A DNA stretch of 64,000 nt from Ambrosia x helenae (taxonomy: Eukaryota; Streptophyta; Magnoliopsida; Asterales; Asteraceae). Location: assembly GCA_030844895.1 (NCBI GenBank), contig CM061227.1:108799238-108863237 (forward strand). The letters are read 5' to 3'. Of the stretch, positions 33,476 through 44,669 are shown piece after piece. Numbering within the stretch: position 1 is the stretch's first letter; the number at the start of each line of letters is the position of its first letter. Position numbers and translations under genes: made by a program. The notes under the pieces are model-generated. The model ran no database searches, was not told the origin of the DNA, and saw only the letters and a list, made by a program, of their open reading frames with translations.

Positions 33476-33725
33476 CTTGTGGGTGAAGTATACGCAAAAT
33501 CCACAAAACCAACGTTAGGGCCTTGCCATTTTAGTATCCTACCATCGGTTACAGTTGTAAAGGGACCTTCATTTAAGAGAAGTTCGCCACGAAATGCAGC
33601 TGATTCAGGGCCTGTAACTCCTGAGGCAAGTCGAGCTTACTAAACTTGAAAAATTGACCCGAAACAATAGTGGTGTAAAGAAACACAACAAAAACAGAAT
33701 GCAAGGATGATGCTAGAGTTGCCAT
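33476..33725 (-). pseudogene. Second strictosidine synthase-like exon 1 copy, degraded
   Basis: The nucleotide sequence follows the fragment at 14799-14540 closely, from the ATG (33725) to the donor AAG|GTTAGG (33476). It is 250 bp rather than 260 bp and has small indels, for example near 33628, that break the frame. The parts encoding the GPES and DGRILKW regions remain recognisable. It lies in the minus-strand Helitron and in the same orientation. Both copies end at the exon 1 donor and lack later exons. Confidence 0.65.
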
Positions 33726-33767
33726 GTTTGGATATTTGATTCAAGAGTATCTCTTTATTTATCTATA

Positions 33768-34085
33768 TCTATAATACATTATAAAGTAAGAGTTATGTAC
33801 AACAAGGTAATTTTGTACATCATCCAACTATTATAGCAACATGTACAAGTAAATTAAGCTTATATCACAAGGGTACAATTGGAACTTTGTGGAATATTAA
33901 GACACTTGCAAGGACATCAATGTAATTTTACTATGGTCTCCTACCTCACATCCTCAAAATATATTACATCCCTACCCTCACATTTATATTATTGGTTGTT
34001 ACTTTATTGGCCCTTTATTGTTGGTGTAATTTTCATTTAAGGGGAAGGAACTCAAGGGACTAACAAGTTGTTTCTAACCCATGGG
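33768..34085 (+). mobile_element. Helitron 5' end without an assigned 3' end
   Basis: A|TCTATAATACATTATAAAG at 33768 (an alternative start TCTATATC is 6 bp upstream) is followed by about 300 bp related to the Helitron starting at 34086. No unused plus-strand 3' terminus is available, so the element is either truncated or its 3' end was lost. Confidence 0.5.
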
Positions 34086-34094
34086 TCTATAATA

Positions 34095-34856
34095 TCTATA
34101 GTATATTATAAAGGAGTGATGTACTACCAAACTCCATCACGAATTGTGCTGCACCGCCACCTTCGTCTTCGAACACCGCATCTGAAACCACAATCGTCAG
34201 TGCTATGAACCAATCAAGTTGCATGTCCCTCCAGTTCCATAAATCACATGTTGAAGTATACTCCAGATTCTGTTTCTAATCATTATTGGATGTTGTTTAG
34301 TGAAATTGACTTTTGGGATCATTTGTACAATAGTGGTTGTCGTACACTTTCCCTTATATCAACAATTGTAGCCATGGTGTGTGGATTTTCACAGCCTACT
34401 AATTTATGTTTTCTTCTTAGAAGCTTTAGAACGGTAAATATTATTAACTGTAGTGTTCTTAGGATCTCTTAGTGAAATATATTTAGTTGCTCCTTATGGT
34501 TAAAGTTACATTTATACCTTATTCAACGAGTTTTATTGCTTGTCTTTGTGTAGGTATTGGTCTTGGATTGAAGTAAAGGTTACAAAAGTTTCTAAGGTAA
34601 CCTTCTTTTTTTTAACTCAGTTTTTTGAGTCTTTATTTTAAAAATGGTGTCTTGCAAGCAAAATTGTTAGACCTAAGGTTGCAAATGATGATTAGAAATA
34701 CATGTATAGTGCAGTGTCTAGAAATACATGAATATGAAAAAACAATCGTTGTTGAATGAAATGTTAGAAACCCAAAATGGGTTGTGTTTCGTAATAGATA
34801 TAATTGAATCTTATACAGTTCGGACACCCGCTGCAACGCGCGGGCATTCCCACTAG
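34095..34856 (+). mobile_element. Non-autonomous Helitron (762 bp) inside another Helitron's 5' end
   Basis: A|TCTATAGTATATTATAAAGG at 34095 to CCCGCTGCAACGCGCGGG...CTAG (34853-34856) followed by T. It sits 9 bp inside the 5' terminus of the Helitron 34086-38899. An ORF at 34248-34472 matches nothing I recognise. Confidence 0.8.
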
Positions 34857-35902
34857 TTATATTATTAAGGAAGAGTGATGTACACAATTGTAGTTTTGTT
34901 ATGGGTACAAGTTTTATTGCTACATATACAAATTAATAAATCATATTTTATAGGGGTAAATTAGACCCTTAGGTGTATATTAAGACACTTAGAGGGTTAT
35001 GATAGTAATTTTATCATTGGTTTTTAGTTAAAACCAAAAACATTGTTCCATGTCTACCCTTTAAGCTCATCATCATTGTTGAATTTCAATCGCCGGTACT
35101 CTTGAATACCATGACTGAAACTGATGATTAATGATTTTTGATGGTCAAGCCATCAGTCGACATTGATGATTTTGACATTTACTTCATCAATTAAATGGTA
35201 TCGTCAATCCCTTCATCTCATCTTTATCATGCCTTTACCCAGATGCTCTTCTAAATGATGTTTGTTTAACGAGGGTTTCTACGATCTTCACTTCTATAAG
35301 TGTTTTACCTTTTTTTTATCTCTTTCATTTTCATGATTAATTTTTAGGTTTACTGATTAGTTTCATCATTTGCTCTTTGCAGGTCGAATAGCAACTCTTA
35401 TTCTTCCTTAGCCAGGTTTTCTTTATGATTTGTTCAATGCTTCAACAAAGTGTATTTTTTATTTTATTTTTACGTTGAAATCGGCCACAAAGTTCTTACT
35501 TGATTTCCTAATTAATGTTGTTTACTCTGATTTCATATAACTGCAAGAAATCGGCTTATTTCTTTCGCCTCTGTCCCGTTTTGAAAACCTCTGCTAGCTT
35601 TAATGTAGATTGTAATGTTGTATTTTTAAACTTTGCTTTGGTAATGTAAATAGTAGCTTTTTTACATTTTACCCGTTTGATGTAAGCAATTCAGGATGTT
35701 TTTGAGCAAGTTCATGCAGGTGTTGGTGCCAGGACTAATACTCGCCTAGACCAAGATGTGTGACATGTCGTGTCGTAACATGTATGTGTTCGTGTTTAAG
35801 TAAATGATGCGTATAATTAAACGGGTCGTGTTCGTATTTGGTTCCCATGTTAATCGTGTCTGACCCATTCAACATGACTAAACACGTGTTTCCGGTCCTT
35901 AT

Positions 35903-36000
35903 TTGAATGATGTTACTGTCGGTAAAGTTGTTTTTGAGATTGATTATTTAAAACCTTTGCAGTTGGAGGAATTTGAAAGGCCTGTAATATCCAGTTATGG
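35903..36000 (+). other. Exon-like fragment, unidentified
   Basis: The open stretch NDVTVGKVVFEIDYLKPL continuing to FERPVISSYG has protein-like composition and contrasts with the AT-rich surroundings. It lies in the sense direction of the host Helitron. I do not recognise the parent gene, and exon borders are uncertain. Confidence 0.3.
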
Positions 36001-36854
36001 CAAGGATTCTACATATTATATCTTAATTTTTGTCTCATTTTTCTTGTTTGTTGTCTTATGTCGTATTCTTTGTGCGCAGATTTACTGGTACTTCATTTGA
36101 TCTAAAGTGGAGCTACACGCTTTTCCCACTGGCGACTTGGTAAAAGATACATGGTTAAGTGTACTATTTTGGTTTAAGAGACCATAACCAGGTAATGATC
36201 TGATCATAAGTTAAAATGTTTACATATAACTTTCTCATATTATAAAAAAGCTAGCACTTTAATAAACGCTTTTAATTAATGCCGCTATTTTGAAATCCTT
36301 TAATGGCATTGAGGGGTCTTTTTCTCATTTGCCCCCCCCCCCCCCTAGGCGTTTTATATTTATATATCGTTATAATTTTGTAATTAAATGCATTTCATAT
36401 AAGTTAGTTGCTATCTGTTTTTATGCTTTGATGAATGGTAATACTTTGTTATGAATTCTATTTGAAGTATCGGCTCGCGTTTTTTCCATATATTATACAT
36501 GTAACTAATAGTTGATGGCTATATAACTTAAGTTTATTCATTGGATGCTGAGCATCATGTAACAAATGCTAAAACACAATATACTTAATGATTGGAGATA
36601 AGTTTTGCATTCGTCTTGAGATTGATGTATTTTCCATATGAATCTTATAAAGATTAGGAACATAATGATGATTACAGTAGTTCATGCTGGATAATTCGTT
36701 TTAGATGCTTAAAATAGGTTAGGAACATAATGATGTATAGTTCTTAATCTGATGTAGATATGTCCCATCTGTTTCATTGATGGAATCTATATTAGTTGAT
36801 CATTCTAGCATGCTTTGTTATTTGATTTGCTAACCACATTCTTTTGTTTACAGG

Positions 36855-36950
36855 AGAAAGAGGCAAATAAGGAAGCTTTTAGGAAGTATTTAGAGTTTGA
36901 TGCTACTAAGGAGCAGTGGTGCATGAATGTTCACTTCAATGTGAAAAAAA
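36855..36950 (+). other. Exon-like fragment, possibly c-Myc-binding-protein-like
   Basis: After a good acceptor (TTTGTTTACAG, ending 36854) the frame reads EKEANKEAFRKYLE and then diverges. The KEAFRKYLE stretch resembles the start of plant c-Myc-binding-like proteins, but the match is short. It may be a captured exon; identity is tentative. Confidence 0.3.
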
Positions 36951-37365
36951 TGGTGTTCAGGCTGCTCAAAATCATGAGCAGAATCCGCTTTTTTTCGTTA
37001 AAAAAGAAGTTTGCAACTGCAGCAGAGACTGTTTGATTATGACAGTTTCATACCTATATTTTTTTTTTCTTTTGTAACTTTTAGCATAGTTTTTTTTTTA
37101 AATATAAATATCCTTACAAATGTATGTTACAATAAGGGATCATCTTGGCTTTTAATGGATGCATGAATGCTCATATGTGTTTGTGTTTTTTTCATGGTTC
37201 TTTGGTTTTATTGTTGATTTTCTTTGTCAAAATATTTGTAGACTGTAGCCACTGACTCTGTTTCTCTTTTGATTATTGCTAACCTGCACACATATTATGC
37301 AGGTGGTTGACTGGTTGCGATCACACAAGAAAATTTATTACTAGACAACACTGCAAGGATCAAGG

Positions 37366-37705
37366 CAAAGTTGTCAAAGCACCTAGGCGCACTCAAGGCG
37401 CATAGGCCGAGCCTGGAGCCTAGGCGCAAGGCGCATAATAAATGAGGGCTTTTAATAATTACACGCATAGTATAAAATACATTTTTAGGTATTTTAGAGA
37501 TGTTTTAGGCTTGTTTAGGGCTACCTTAGGATGTTTTAGGGTTGTTTAGGACTTGTTCCTAACTTATTTAGGATGTTTTAGAGGTTTAGGCAACTTTTCG
37601 CATGAATTTGCCCGGAAATTAGCCCCGATAGTGCGCCTCAGTGCCTAGGCGCGCGCCTCACGGGACGCGGCACACTTGGTACGCCTTGCGCTTTTGACAA
37701 CTATG
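37366..37705. mobile_element. hAT-type MITE (340 bp)
   Basis: Ends CAAAGTTGTCAAAGC and GCTTTTGACAACTATG form terminal inverted repeats. A perfect 8-bp duplication GATCAAGG flanks it (37358-37365 and 37706-37713), as in hAT elements. GC-rich subterminal parts contain GCCTAGGCGC motifs; there is no coding sequence. Confidence 0.85.
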
Positions 37706-38119
37706 GATCAAGGGGTGGTTAGCTAGATTTCCCAATCTTGATTGGCTTAGGGGAATAACATGTCAAGTGCCTGCAGTTGGTCTAATGGCTTCAGCAATTC
37801 AATTTTATTTAATTATAATTTCGTTCACTTGCATTTTTGAAAAAAAAACAAAAAAAGAGGCTATGTTTAGAAAAAAGTATTCAAATATTTTAATGTGCTA
37901 TTTAGAACAGGTGTAATGGAACGTTATTTGGGCGTGGACGGAGAGAAAAACGCCCCAAAACGCCGGGCTACACCGCCCTCTAGGAGTTTTGGGGCTTTTT
38001 TTTAGTTTGGGCATGAAAAAGATAACGCTACAAATTTGGCATGAAAATGGTAAGCCAATCATGATGAGACATTTGGAGTAGGGGCATGGAATTAACCTTC
38101 CAATTACGTTTGGTCTTAG

Positions 38120-38185
38120 AGAATTGACGTCAAAGAAATGCTTGCTGGTGCACCACTTATGGATGAGGCAACTGGGACTCCTGTG
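38120..38185 (+). other. Exon-like fragment, unidentified
   Basis: Between TTTGGTCTTAG| and CCTGTG|GTATGA the frame reads DVKEMLAGAPLMDEATGTP. Both splice sites are plausible. The peptide looks like real protein, but I cannot name its source. Confidence 0.3.
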
Positions 38186-38489
38186 GTATGATAATTTATA
38201 TGTTGCTTTTACGAGCGTAGGACAAGAAGTATGCTTAATTGGGAAAAATAAAACTCATGTACTCCTTTTTATACATCTTTGTTAATCTTTTGTTACTGCT
38301 ACTGTAGAGGATCCTTTTTTGGATAGATCAAGGCCTGGTCCTAGAATTTATAGTTATTGAGATTTTGTGTTGTAATGTATATATGTGTAGTCCTGGGAGG
38401 CAAAAGTAAAGTTGCACTAATTTTAACGTTATTTTACTAATTTCGTGAAAATAACGTTAAAAATGACGGATGGGTAATCATGCATCATG

Positions 38490-38705
38490 TGGTGGCGTTG
38501 ATAGCCAAAAGACAAGGGGTTACATGCACCAATCGGGCTTGTACCGATTGCTAAGTGTTATGTGCCCTATCGAGCCGAGGGTCTCACTGGAAGCAGTCTC
38601 TCTATTCCCATGAGGTAGAGGTAAGGTTGTCTACATCTTACCCTCCTTAGACCCTACCTTTGCTTTGTTATTGATGAGATTAACTGGGTATGATGATGAT
38701 GAGAT
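38490..38705 (+). repeat. LINE/SINE 3' fragment with GAT-repeat tail
   Basis: GGTAGAGGTAAGGTTGTCTA and the phrase TCTCTCTATTCC are the same 3' family signature seen, in the other orientation, near 16440-16510. The fragment ends in (GAT)n. Confidence 0.6.
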
Positions 38706-39258
38706 TTTGTGTTGTAACTTTTAAGTAATCTAATATGTTGTATGCCAATGGCTATTTGCTCATATAATGCTATATAATACTAGGTATGCATGTGAATTAT
38801 AGAGTGGTATTAAAAATAAACATGAAACTCATCACGCAATGTGTGCGGTGTGCCTAAGATATATAACTACCCGCGGCAACGCGCGGGCTTTTTCACTAGT
38901 AGAAGAGAAAGAAAACTAGTTTTTCCGTTTTCTACAAAAAAAAAAAAAATAATAAATAAAAAAAATAAATAAATGAATAAATAACAAAATTCGTAGTATA
39001 TATAACGTGTTTATCTTGAACGATACACATATAACGATAGTGAATGACCTCATATTTGATTTGGGTTGCACATGAAACTTAACGGATACTAAAAATATGT
39101 TTTACTTTATTTTATTAGAGTTGAGAAAACCATTTCTAAACTTAGAAAGCGTATATATAATATAGTAATCACAAAAACGGTCTTTGTAGTATATAGGTTC
39201 TCATGAATTTGGTCACTAGTTATGCATAATTATTTTTAATAATTACACGTATACTCAC

Positions 39259-39350
<92 letters not shown>
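39259..39350. repeat. (ATT)n microsatellite, about 31 units
   Basis: Uninterrupted ATT repeats over about 92 bp. Confidence 0.95.
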
Positions 39351-40177
39351 GAATGGCTAGATCAAGTGGGCGCACACTTGAGAAGCCACATGACCTAGGT
39401 TCAATATGGCTCACCTAAGCTAAGGGTGCTTCCAAGTAGGAATCGCCGAATCGGTGAGGTCTCCCATGGTCAAATAACTTCATCAAACAAAATTAACATT
39501 CTCCACGTGGTCGAATTTTGTATCGTTCATCTATACACAGCATTTTGTATCACTTATAAGGATCACATGCCATTACATATGGTCTAACATGTAGCATTGT
39601 GTTGATTCAATAAGAAAAAATCATATCCTACATGAAATTAGTAATTGATAAACCACATTTTTGAGTTAAAATTTGAATTTAGAGAACTTCCAAAACCATT
39701 TAGAAGGCTATGTCGATGCAATTGTTTGTAAACTATTCAATGGTGTATGCTATAATGTTTGTTATAGCAAAAATATTTTTATCTAATAAACATCGGTTTT
39801 AAAAAAGCACGAGATAAGACGATCCACAACGCTTAGGTCCCGAAATCCAGGATGGGGTACTAAATGCAAGATTGCGAGGGGGAGGTTCACATATGCAACA
39901 CTAGAGATTACATATACAAGGCAATAAATTCATCTATGCAAGATGCCAAGACACAAATAGTCAATTATTAACAAAATGTTCAATAAATTCTTGCTCACAT
40001 CTACTAATGCCTAGTGCACTGCCTACATTGTTAATCTTTAAACACTACCTACAATTTAATCAAAAGAAACTCTAAGAATACAACATACATTAGAAAAGTG
40101 TATCTTACCACAAGCATAAAAGGTAGTAATTACTTAAATTTTTCAGGTATCCTTTCTAAATGTTTTATCTATACTTA

Positions 40178-42137
40178 TCTCTACTACTCTCTACTACATT
40201 ATAAAGGAGGAGAGATGACTAAAATAGTCACTTCATGTCAATTTTAAGATGACATACAAAAGGTCACAAGGTAAACAACTACCTTTTTGCCAAATTCTTC
40301 CTTTTATGCCCCTACGTGCAACATTTGATTACAATTATACAAATGACTAATGCAAGTCATCTCTGTTATTATTTGCTTCATCTTTTGATTTTCTCATCTT
40401 TAATGAATTGAATTTGAGATTCAATGCCTCACCTTTTTCTTTTCTCATCTTCAATGATGAATTAAAATCAACATCCCTCAATTTAATCTCTAAAACCTCT
40501 CATACCATTGTCTTATCACACCATTTTCTTTAATTCTCTTGGAAGTAGTCATCGAATGATACTGTTCAACACTTTTAGTCTTGCACTATTGATTATTATG
40601 TTGGTAAGTCAACACTTGTAATCTTGTATATTTATTTATTTAGTTTTTAAGCTTTTTGTTAGTTCTTATATATGTTAGTTCTTTATGTATATTTATTTAT
40701 TTAGTTTTTAAGCTTTTTGTTAGTTCTTATATATGTTTTTTTCATTATTTATTTAGTTTTCTTTTACATTCTTTTTATTTCAATTTCTGTAAATTGTGGT
40801 TTCATGTTTATCATTCAATTGAATTGTTTATTTTTTTAGGATCAAATTTGTTTTGTTTTGGAGACATCACAGCTCATCAACCCATTTCTATGTACATACA
40901 TATTTTAGTTTATGTTATATTCTCTAAAATACACTTATTTTCTTCTACGGTTATAATGTGATATTCGCTTCCAATTGTCATTTTCGTTTTACCCGCATGG
41001 TTTACAATAAGGAGAGGGAAGCAAATCCCAGTTTATTGACATTTGATAGTGATGTGTGTGAAAGATTTATATTGTAATCTATCTTGTCAAGTCGTACAAG
41101 CACACTCATAAGAGCTAGAAACCGTGTCTTTCAGTTAACTACTCATATGGTGCGTTGAGCTGACCTTGAGCACTGCGCCCCTGGCGCACCTTTGACAACT
41201 TAGATTATCATTGGTGCTCATAGTCATGCATTCCTATGTCATCATTTGAGTATAAATTTAAAGTTTTGTTGATTTCACTTGAAATTTTAAAAATAAATTA
41301 CATTTTTTTCTCGATTTACTTTGAATGATAACATTAGAGCTTTAATGGCAATTTCATTTTTTATAGATCCTAACATTATTAGGGGATGGCAAAACAATCC
41401 GAGCCTGATGGGAAGTTTGAAATATCACATCTGTATATCGCATTGGCGTGTTCGATGGGAAGTTCAGTTGGGAAAATTGTGACTTTGTATTGCATAAGTG
41501 TGTTCAATAGGAAGTTTGGTTGGGCCAATTCGTAGGAAAAATAATCTTTGTTGTTTTAAGAAAAACATTACAAACAAAGAATAAAATTACAACTACGACT
41601 CACCTATGTAAATAAAAGAAGAAACATAAATGATCAAATAAGACATCTTACAATCAATTACATCACAACTGTAAATACTCGAGGTTGTTTTTTTAAGTTT
41701 GGGTTCAAGAGTTCTTTGAAAAAATTACCCTCTTCCAATTTGGAACTAATGCTTTAATGATTTTGATACTTATTTGACATCTTTGTGTTTTTTAATTTAC
41801 AAGTATGTGTATTGGATTTTTATGACACTAAAGTTGAATTTGCGAGGTAAAATTTGTTTCCTAGAATGATTTTCCTCTCAAATTCTGGTGTTGTTTTAAT
41901 TGATCAATGACTGTGTATGTATATAAGCAAGAGGAGGACTTGCTTAAGAAGCGTCAAGAACTACGCTCCCCATATCATTTTCTTAGAACTTTATACAATA
42001 AGTGGCCCAATACGAACCAAACTTTAAGGAATACATGTTTGTTGACAGGATTTACCCGCTGCAATGTGCGGTGGGAAAATTGCTAGCGTATTACAATTTT
42101 TTTGGATCCTGCCGCAACACGCAGGTAGACCCATTAG
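40178..42137 (+). mobile_element. Helitron (1960 bp) inserted 10 bp inside another Helitron
   Basis: It starts A|TCTCTACTAC and matches the Helitron 18370-19083 over its first 400 bp. It ends CCTGCCGCAACACGCAGG with TTAG (42134-42137) in place of CTAG, then T. About 1.2 kb of extra interior (40800-41990) separates the shared parts. A 3' stretch (about 42005-42090) keeps QYEPNFKEYMFVDRIYP in frame, as in the shorter relative. Confidence 0.75.
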
Positions 42138-42386
42138 TTATTTTACTATATAATAGGTTCTGGACGGGCAAGATAGTAATTTTCATTTAATTTTAAGACA
42201 CATAAAAACATTGTTTTTGCATTTGGTACAAGTGTTAATGCATAAATAATTTCTCATTTACAATATTGTCCCTCCACATTTTAGCATTTAGTAATGTAGT
42301 GTAATAAATGACAAACAATAATATAGTGTTATTACATCTAGCATTTTTATTTATAATGCAATATTATTTTATAAAAGATTGTAAAA

Positions 42387-43071
42387 AACTTATTAACTTA
42401 TACTAAAAATAATACATAAAAATTTGACTAACATATTCAAACTCAAATAAAAGAAATAGGCATCGTCCCATTCGTGACTGACTAGGTCATTAGGAAAACC
42501 AAAATAATTGTCAAACAAGAATACATGATGACTTTTAGTTTAAAAGTACAACAATTAAATAACTTATTAACTTATACTAAAAATAATACATAAAAATTTG
42601 ACTAACATATTCAAACTCAAATAAAAGCGATAGGCATCGTCCCATTCGTGACTGACTCGGTTATTAGCAAAGCCAAAATAATTGTCAAACAAGAATACAT
42701 GATGACTTTTAGTTTAAAAGTACAACAATTAAATAACTTATTAACTTATACTAAAAATAATACATAAAAATTTGACTAACATATTCAAACTCAAATAAAA
42801 GCGATAGGCATCGTCTCATTCGTGACTGACTCGGTTATTAGCAAAACCAAAATAATTGTCAAATAAAAATACATGATGACTTTTAGTTTAAAAGTACAAC
42901 AATTAAATAACTTATTAACTTATACTAAAAATAATACATAAAAATTTGACTAACACATTCAAACTCAAATAAAAGCGATAGGCATCGTCCCATTCATGAC
43001 TGACTCGGTTATTAGCAAAACCAAAATAATTGTCAAACAAGAATACATGATGACTTTTAGTTTAAAAATTA
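42387..43071. repeat. 174-bp tandem repeat, four copies
   Basis: Units begin AACTTATTAACTTATAC at 42387, 42561, 42735 and 42909 with few substitutions. The segment ATACATGATGACTTTTAGTT from the unit recurs alone near 43509. Internal to the Helitron 40168-44331. Confidence 0.9.
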
Positions 43072-43539
43072 TTGTATATGTAATAAAATTTTACGGTTAA
43101 AAATTACAATCAAACAAATGTTGTGTTAATCAAGAGCAACATCATGGTTTCTTTGATCAAATTTCATGGTTTCTTTGATCCGCGCATACAACACAAACTT
43201 CTCTTTCACATCTATGGGTGTCTCATTAGACGAAACAATCGCCAACATGAGAAATGACATATATACGTTCGGAGCATATTCGGGAATATACCACAAAATC
43301 GACTAGTTAGTACTACGGGACGGCAAACCCATCCCACACGTCATTCTTTATTTTTTATGACTTCATTTAGAGTATTTAACTACTTTTTTTCAGAGACTGA
43401 AAACTTATCTTCTGGTTCAAGTTTTCAGTGTTCTCCCGCATCAATTTTTATTTTTTATTCATGCTTTCAATATCAAAGTACTTCCACCAAAATAATTTCC
43501 ACACAATAATACATGATGACTTTTAGTTTAAAACTATTA

Positions 43540-43955
43540 GAGAAAATTGCTCGAATGGTCCCTGTGGTTTGCAATTTTTTCACCTATAGTCCCTAAGTTT
43601 TCAAAATTATAGCCATAGTCCTGAAATAGTGAATTTTTTTAACTTGGATAGTCACTGGAGCTAACTGAGGTTAAATAATCCAGTTAAGTGGGTGTGAAAT
43701 TACAAAACTATCCTTACTTTAATAAAAAAATATACTATATAATGTGGGTCCCACACTTCATCTTCCCCACTTCATCTTCTTCACCTCATCACCTCCACAA
43801 ACCACCACCAGGATTATTTAACCTCAGTTAGCTCCAAGGACTATCCGAGTTAAAAAAATTCACTGTTTCAGGACTATGGCTGTAATTTATTTTGAAAACT
43901 TGGGGACTATAGGTGAAAAAAGTGCAACCACAGGGACTATTCAAGTAATTTTCTC
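43540..43955. mobile_element. Mutator-like MITE (416 bp) with long terminal inverted repeats
   Basis: Ends GAGAAAATTGCTCGAATGGT and, reverse-complemented, GAGAAAATTACTTGAATAGT. Similarity between arms extends over about 150 bp. Flanks AAACTATTA and AAATTATTA make a 9-bp duplication with one mismatch, as in Mutator-like elements. The sequence around 43050-43100 is a paralogous empty site. Confidence 0.82.
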
Positions 43956-43997
43956 AAATTATTATATATGTAATAATAAAAGTTTACGGGTCCAGCC

Positions 43998-44296
43998 TAG
44001 GGATGAGCATACGGTCCCGAAAACCGATCCCGAACCGAAAAAATACCAATCCCGTACCGAACCGATACCGAACCGAGGGTGTTCGGTATCGGTATCGGTA
44101 CCCACATTTAGAGGTTTTCGGTTTCGGTACGGGATCGGTATGGTATCGGTATTTTAAGGTAAAATACCGATACCGAACCGATACCGATACCGTACCGGTA
44201 TAATCGGTATCGGTATTGGTTTTTTTAACTTTTCGGTATCGGTATTGTCGGGATCGGTATCGGTTCGGTACCGATACCGTCCCGAGCTCATCCCTA
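43998..44296. mobile_element. hAT-type MITE with GGTATCGGTA repeats (299 bp)
   Basis: Inverted termini TAGGGATGAGC and GCTCATCCCTA, with a perfect 8-bp duplication GTCCAGCC (43990-43997, 44297-44304). The interior is almost wholly made of (A)CCGATACCG and its complement. Arg/Tyr-rich ORFs on both strands come from this repeat. Confidence 0.88.
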
Positions 44297-44355
44297 GTCC
44301 AGCCCCACCGCAACGTGCGGGTTCCTGCTAGTAATATAGTATAGATATAGATAAA

Positions 44356-44669
44356 CCTGCCAACACTGGCCATGCTTCCTTAGGTGTTTGAAGATCCCTA
44401 ATGTACTCAAATATATAGTTCTTCCTCGACTGTTGTTTCCGAGATGAACATGGCCCTTCCAACCTTGATTCTCCACTTGTGAATCGCCTTATTAGTATCG
44501 GTCATAGGCTCTGTTGTGCCGTCACCGTTAACAACCTCCCACAAGCCCATTACTTGTAGATACTGAGTCATAAATGTGTACCAAGTGTTATGGTTCAAAT
44601 TGTTAACCTTCTTCATACCATTGAGACCTTGGAATTCTGCCATGACTAACGGGTTAGGCTCTGCTACCA
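44356..44669 (-). pseudogene. Ty1/copia gag 5' fragment with primer-binding site
   Basis: On the minus strand a degenerate primer-binding site TGGTAGCAGAGCC (44669-44657) is followed by an ATG (44643) and a gag N-terminus: MAEFQG, NTWYTFMTQYLQVMGLWEVV, WRIKVGRAMFISETTVEEEL. One frameshift near 44412 precedes a stretch that still reads YIRDLQTPKEAWPVLAGL. It stops at the border of the large Helitron (44351). Confidence 0.72.

Larger units (their letters stand above)
34086..38899 (+). mobile_element. Non-autonomous Helitron carrying exon-like fragments
   Basis: The 5' end TCTATAATA (34086-34094) resumes at 34857 after an inserted Helitron; the joined start matches the 5' end at 33768. The 3' end is CCCGCGGCAACGCGCGGG, then CTAG (38896-38899) and T. 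The base before the 5' end is G rather than the usual A. The interior holds exon-like stretches in the sense direction (35903-36000, 36855-36950, 38120-38185), a hAT MITE and a LINE/SINE remnant. Confidence 0.6.
40168..44331 (+). mobile_element. Helitron (plus strand) inserted in the large Helitron's 5' end
   Basis: The 5' end A|TCTATACTTA (40168-40177) resumes at 42138 after an inserted Helitron. The 3' end has the CCACCGCAACGTGCGG hairpin region, then CTAG (44328-44331) and T. Removing it rebuilds the minus-strand Helitron terminus exactly. The body holds a 174-bp tandem array and two MITEs, one of which sits just before the 3' hairpin. Confidence 0.75.
32696..44351 (-). mobile_element. Large Helitron (minus strand), interrupted by several Helitrons
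   Basis: On the minus strand the 5' end is A|TCTATATCTATACTATATTA (44351-44332). It resumes at 40167 after the insertion of the Helitron 40168-44331. Joining the flanks gives a terminus that matches the small Helitron 5' end at 16042-15990. The 3' end is at 32696: CCCGCCGCAAAGCGCAGGG then CTAG (32699-32696) and T. Its body carries a second strictosidine synthase-like exon copy and hosts at least three further Helitrons. No Rep/helicase is seen. Confidence 0.65.

Noticed and set aside
34248..34472. 74-residue ORF inside the Helitron 34095-34856
   Set aside because: No recognisable motif and no conservation in another copy in the window.
43876..44373. Arg/Tyr-rich ORFs on both strands
   Set aside because: Produced by (A)CCGATACCG repeats of the hAT MITE; open on both strands for the same reason.
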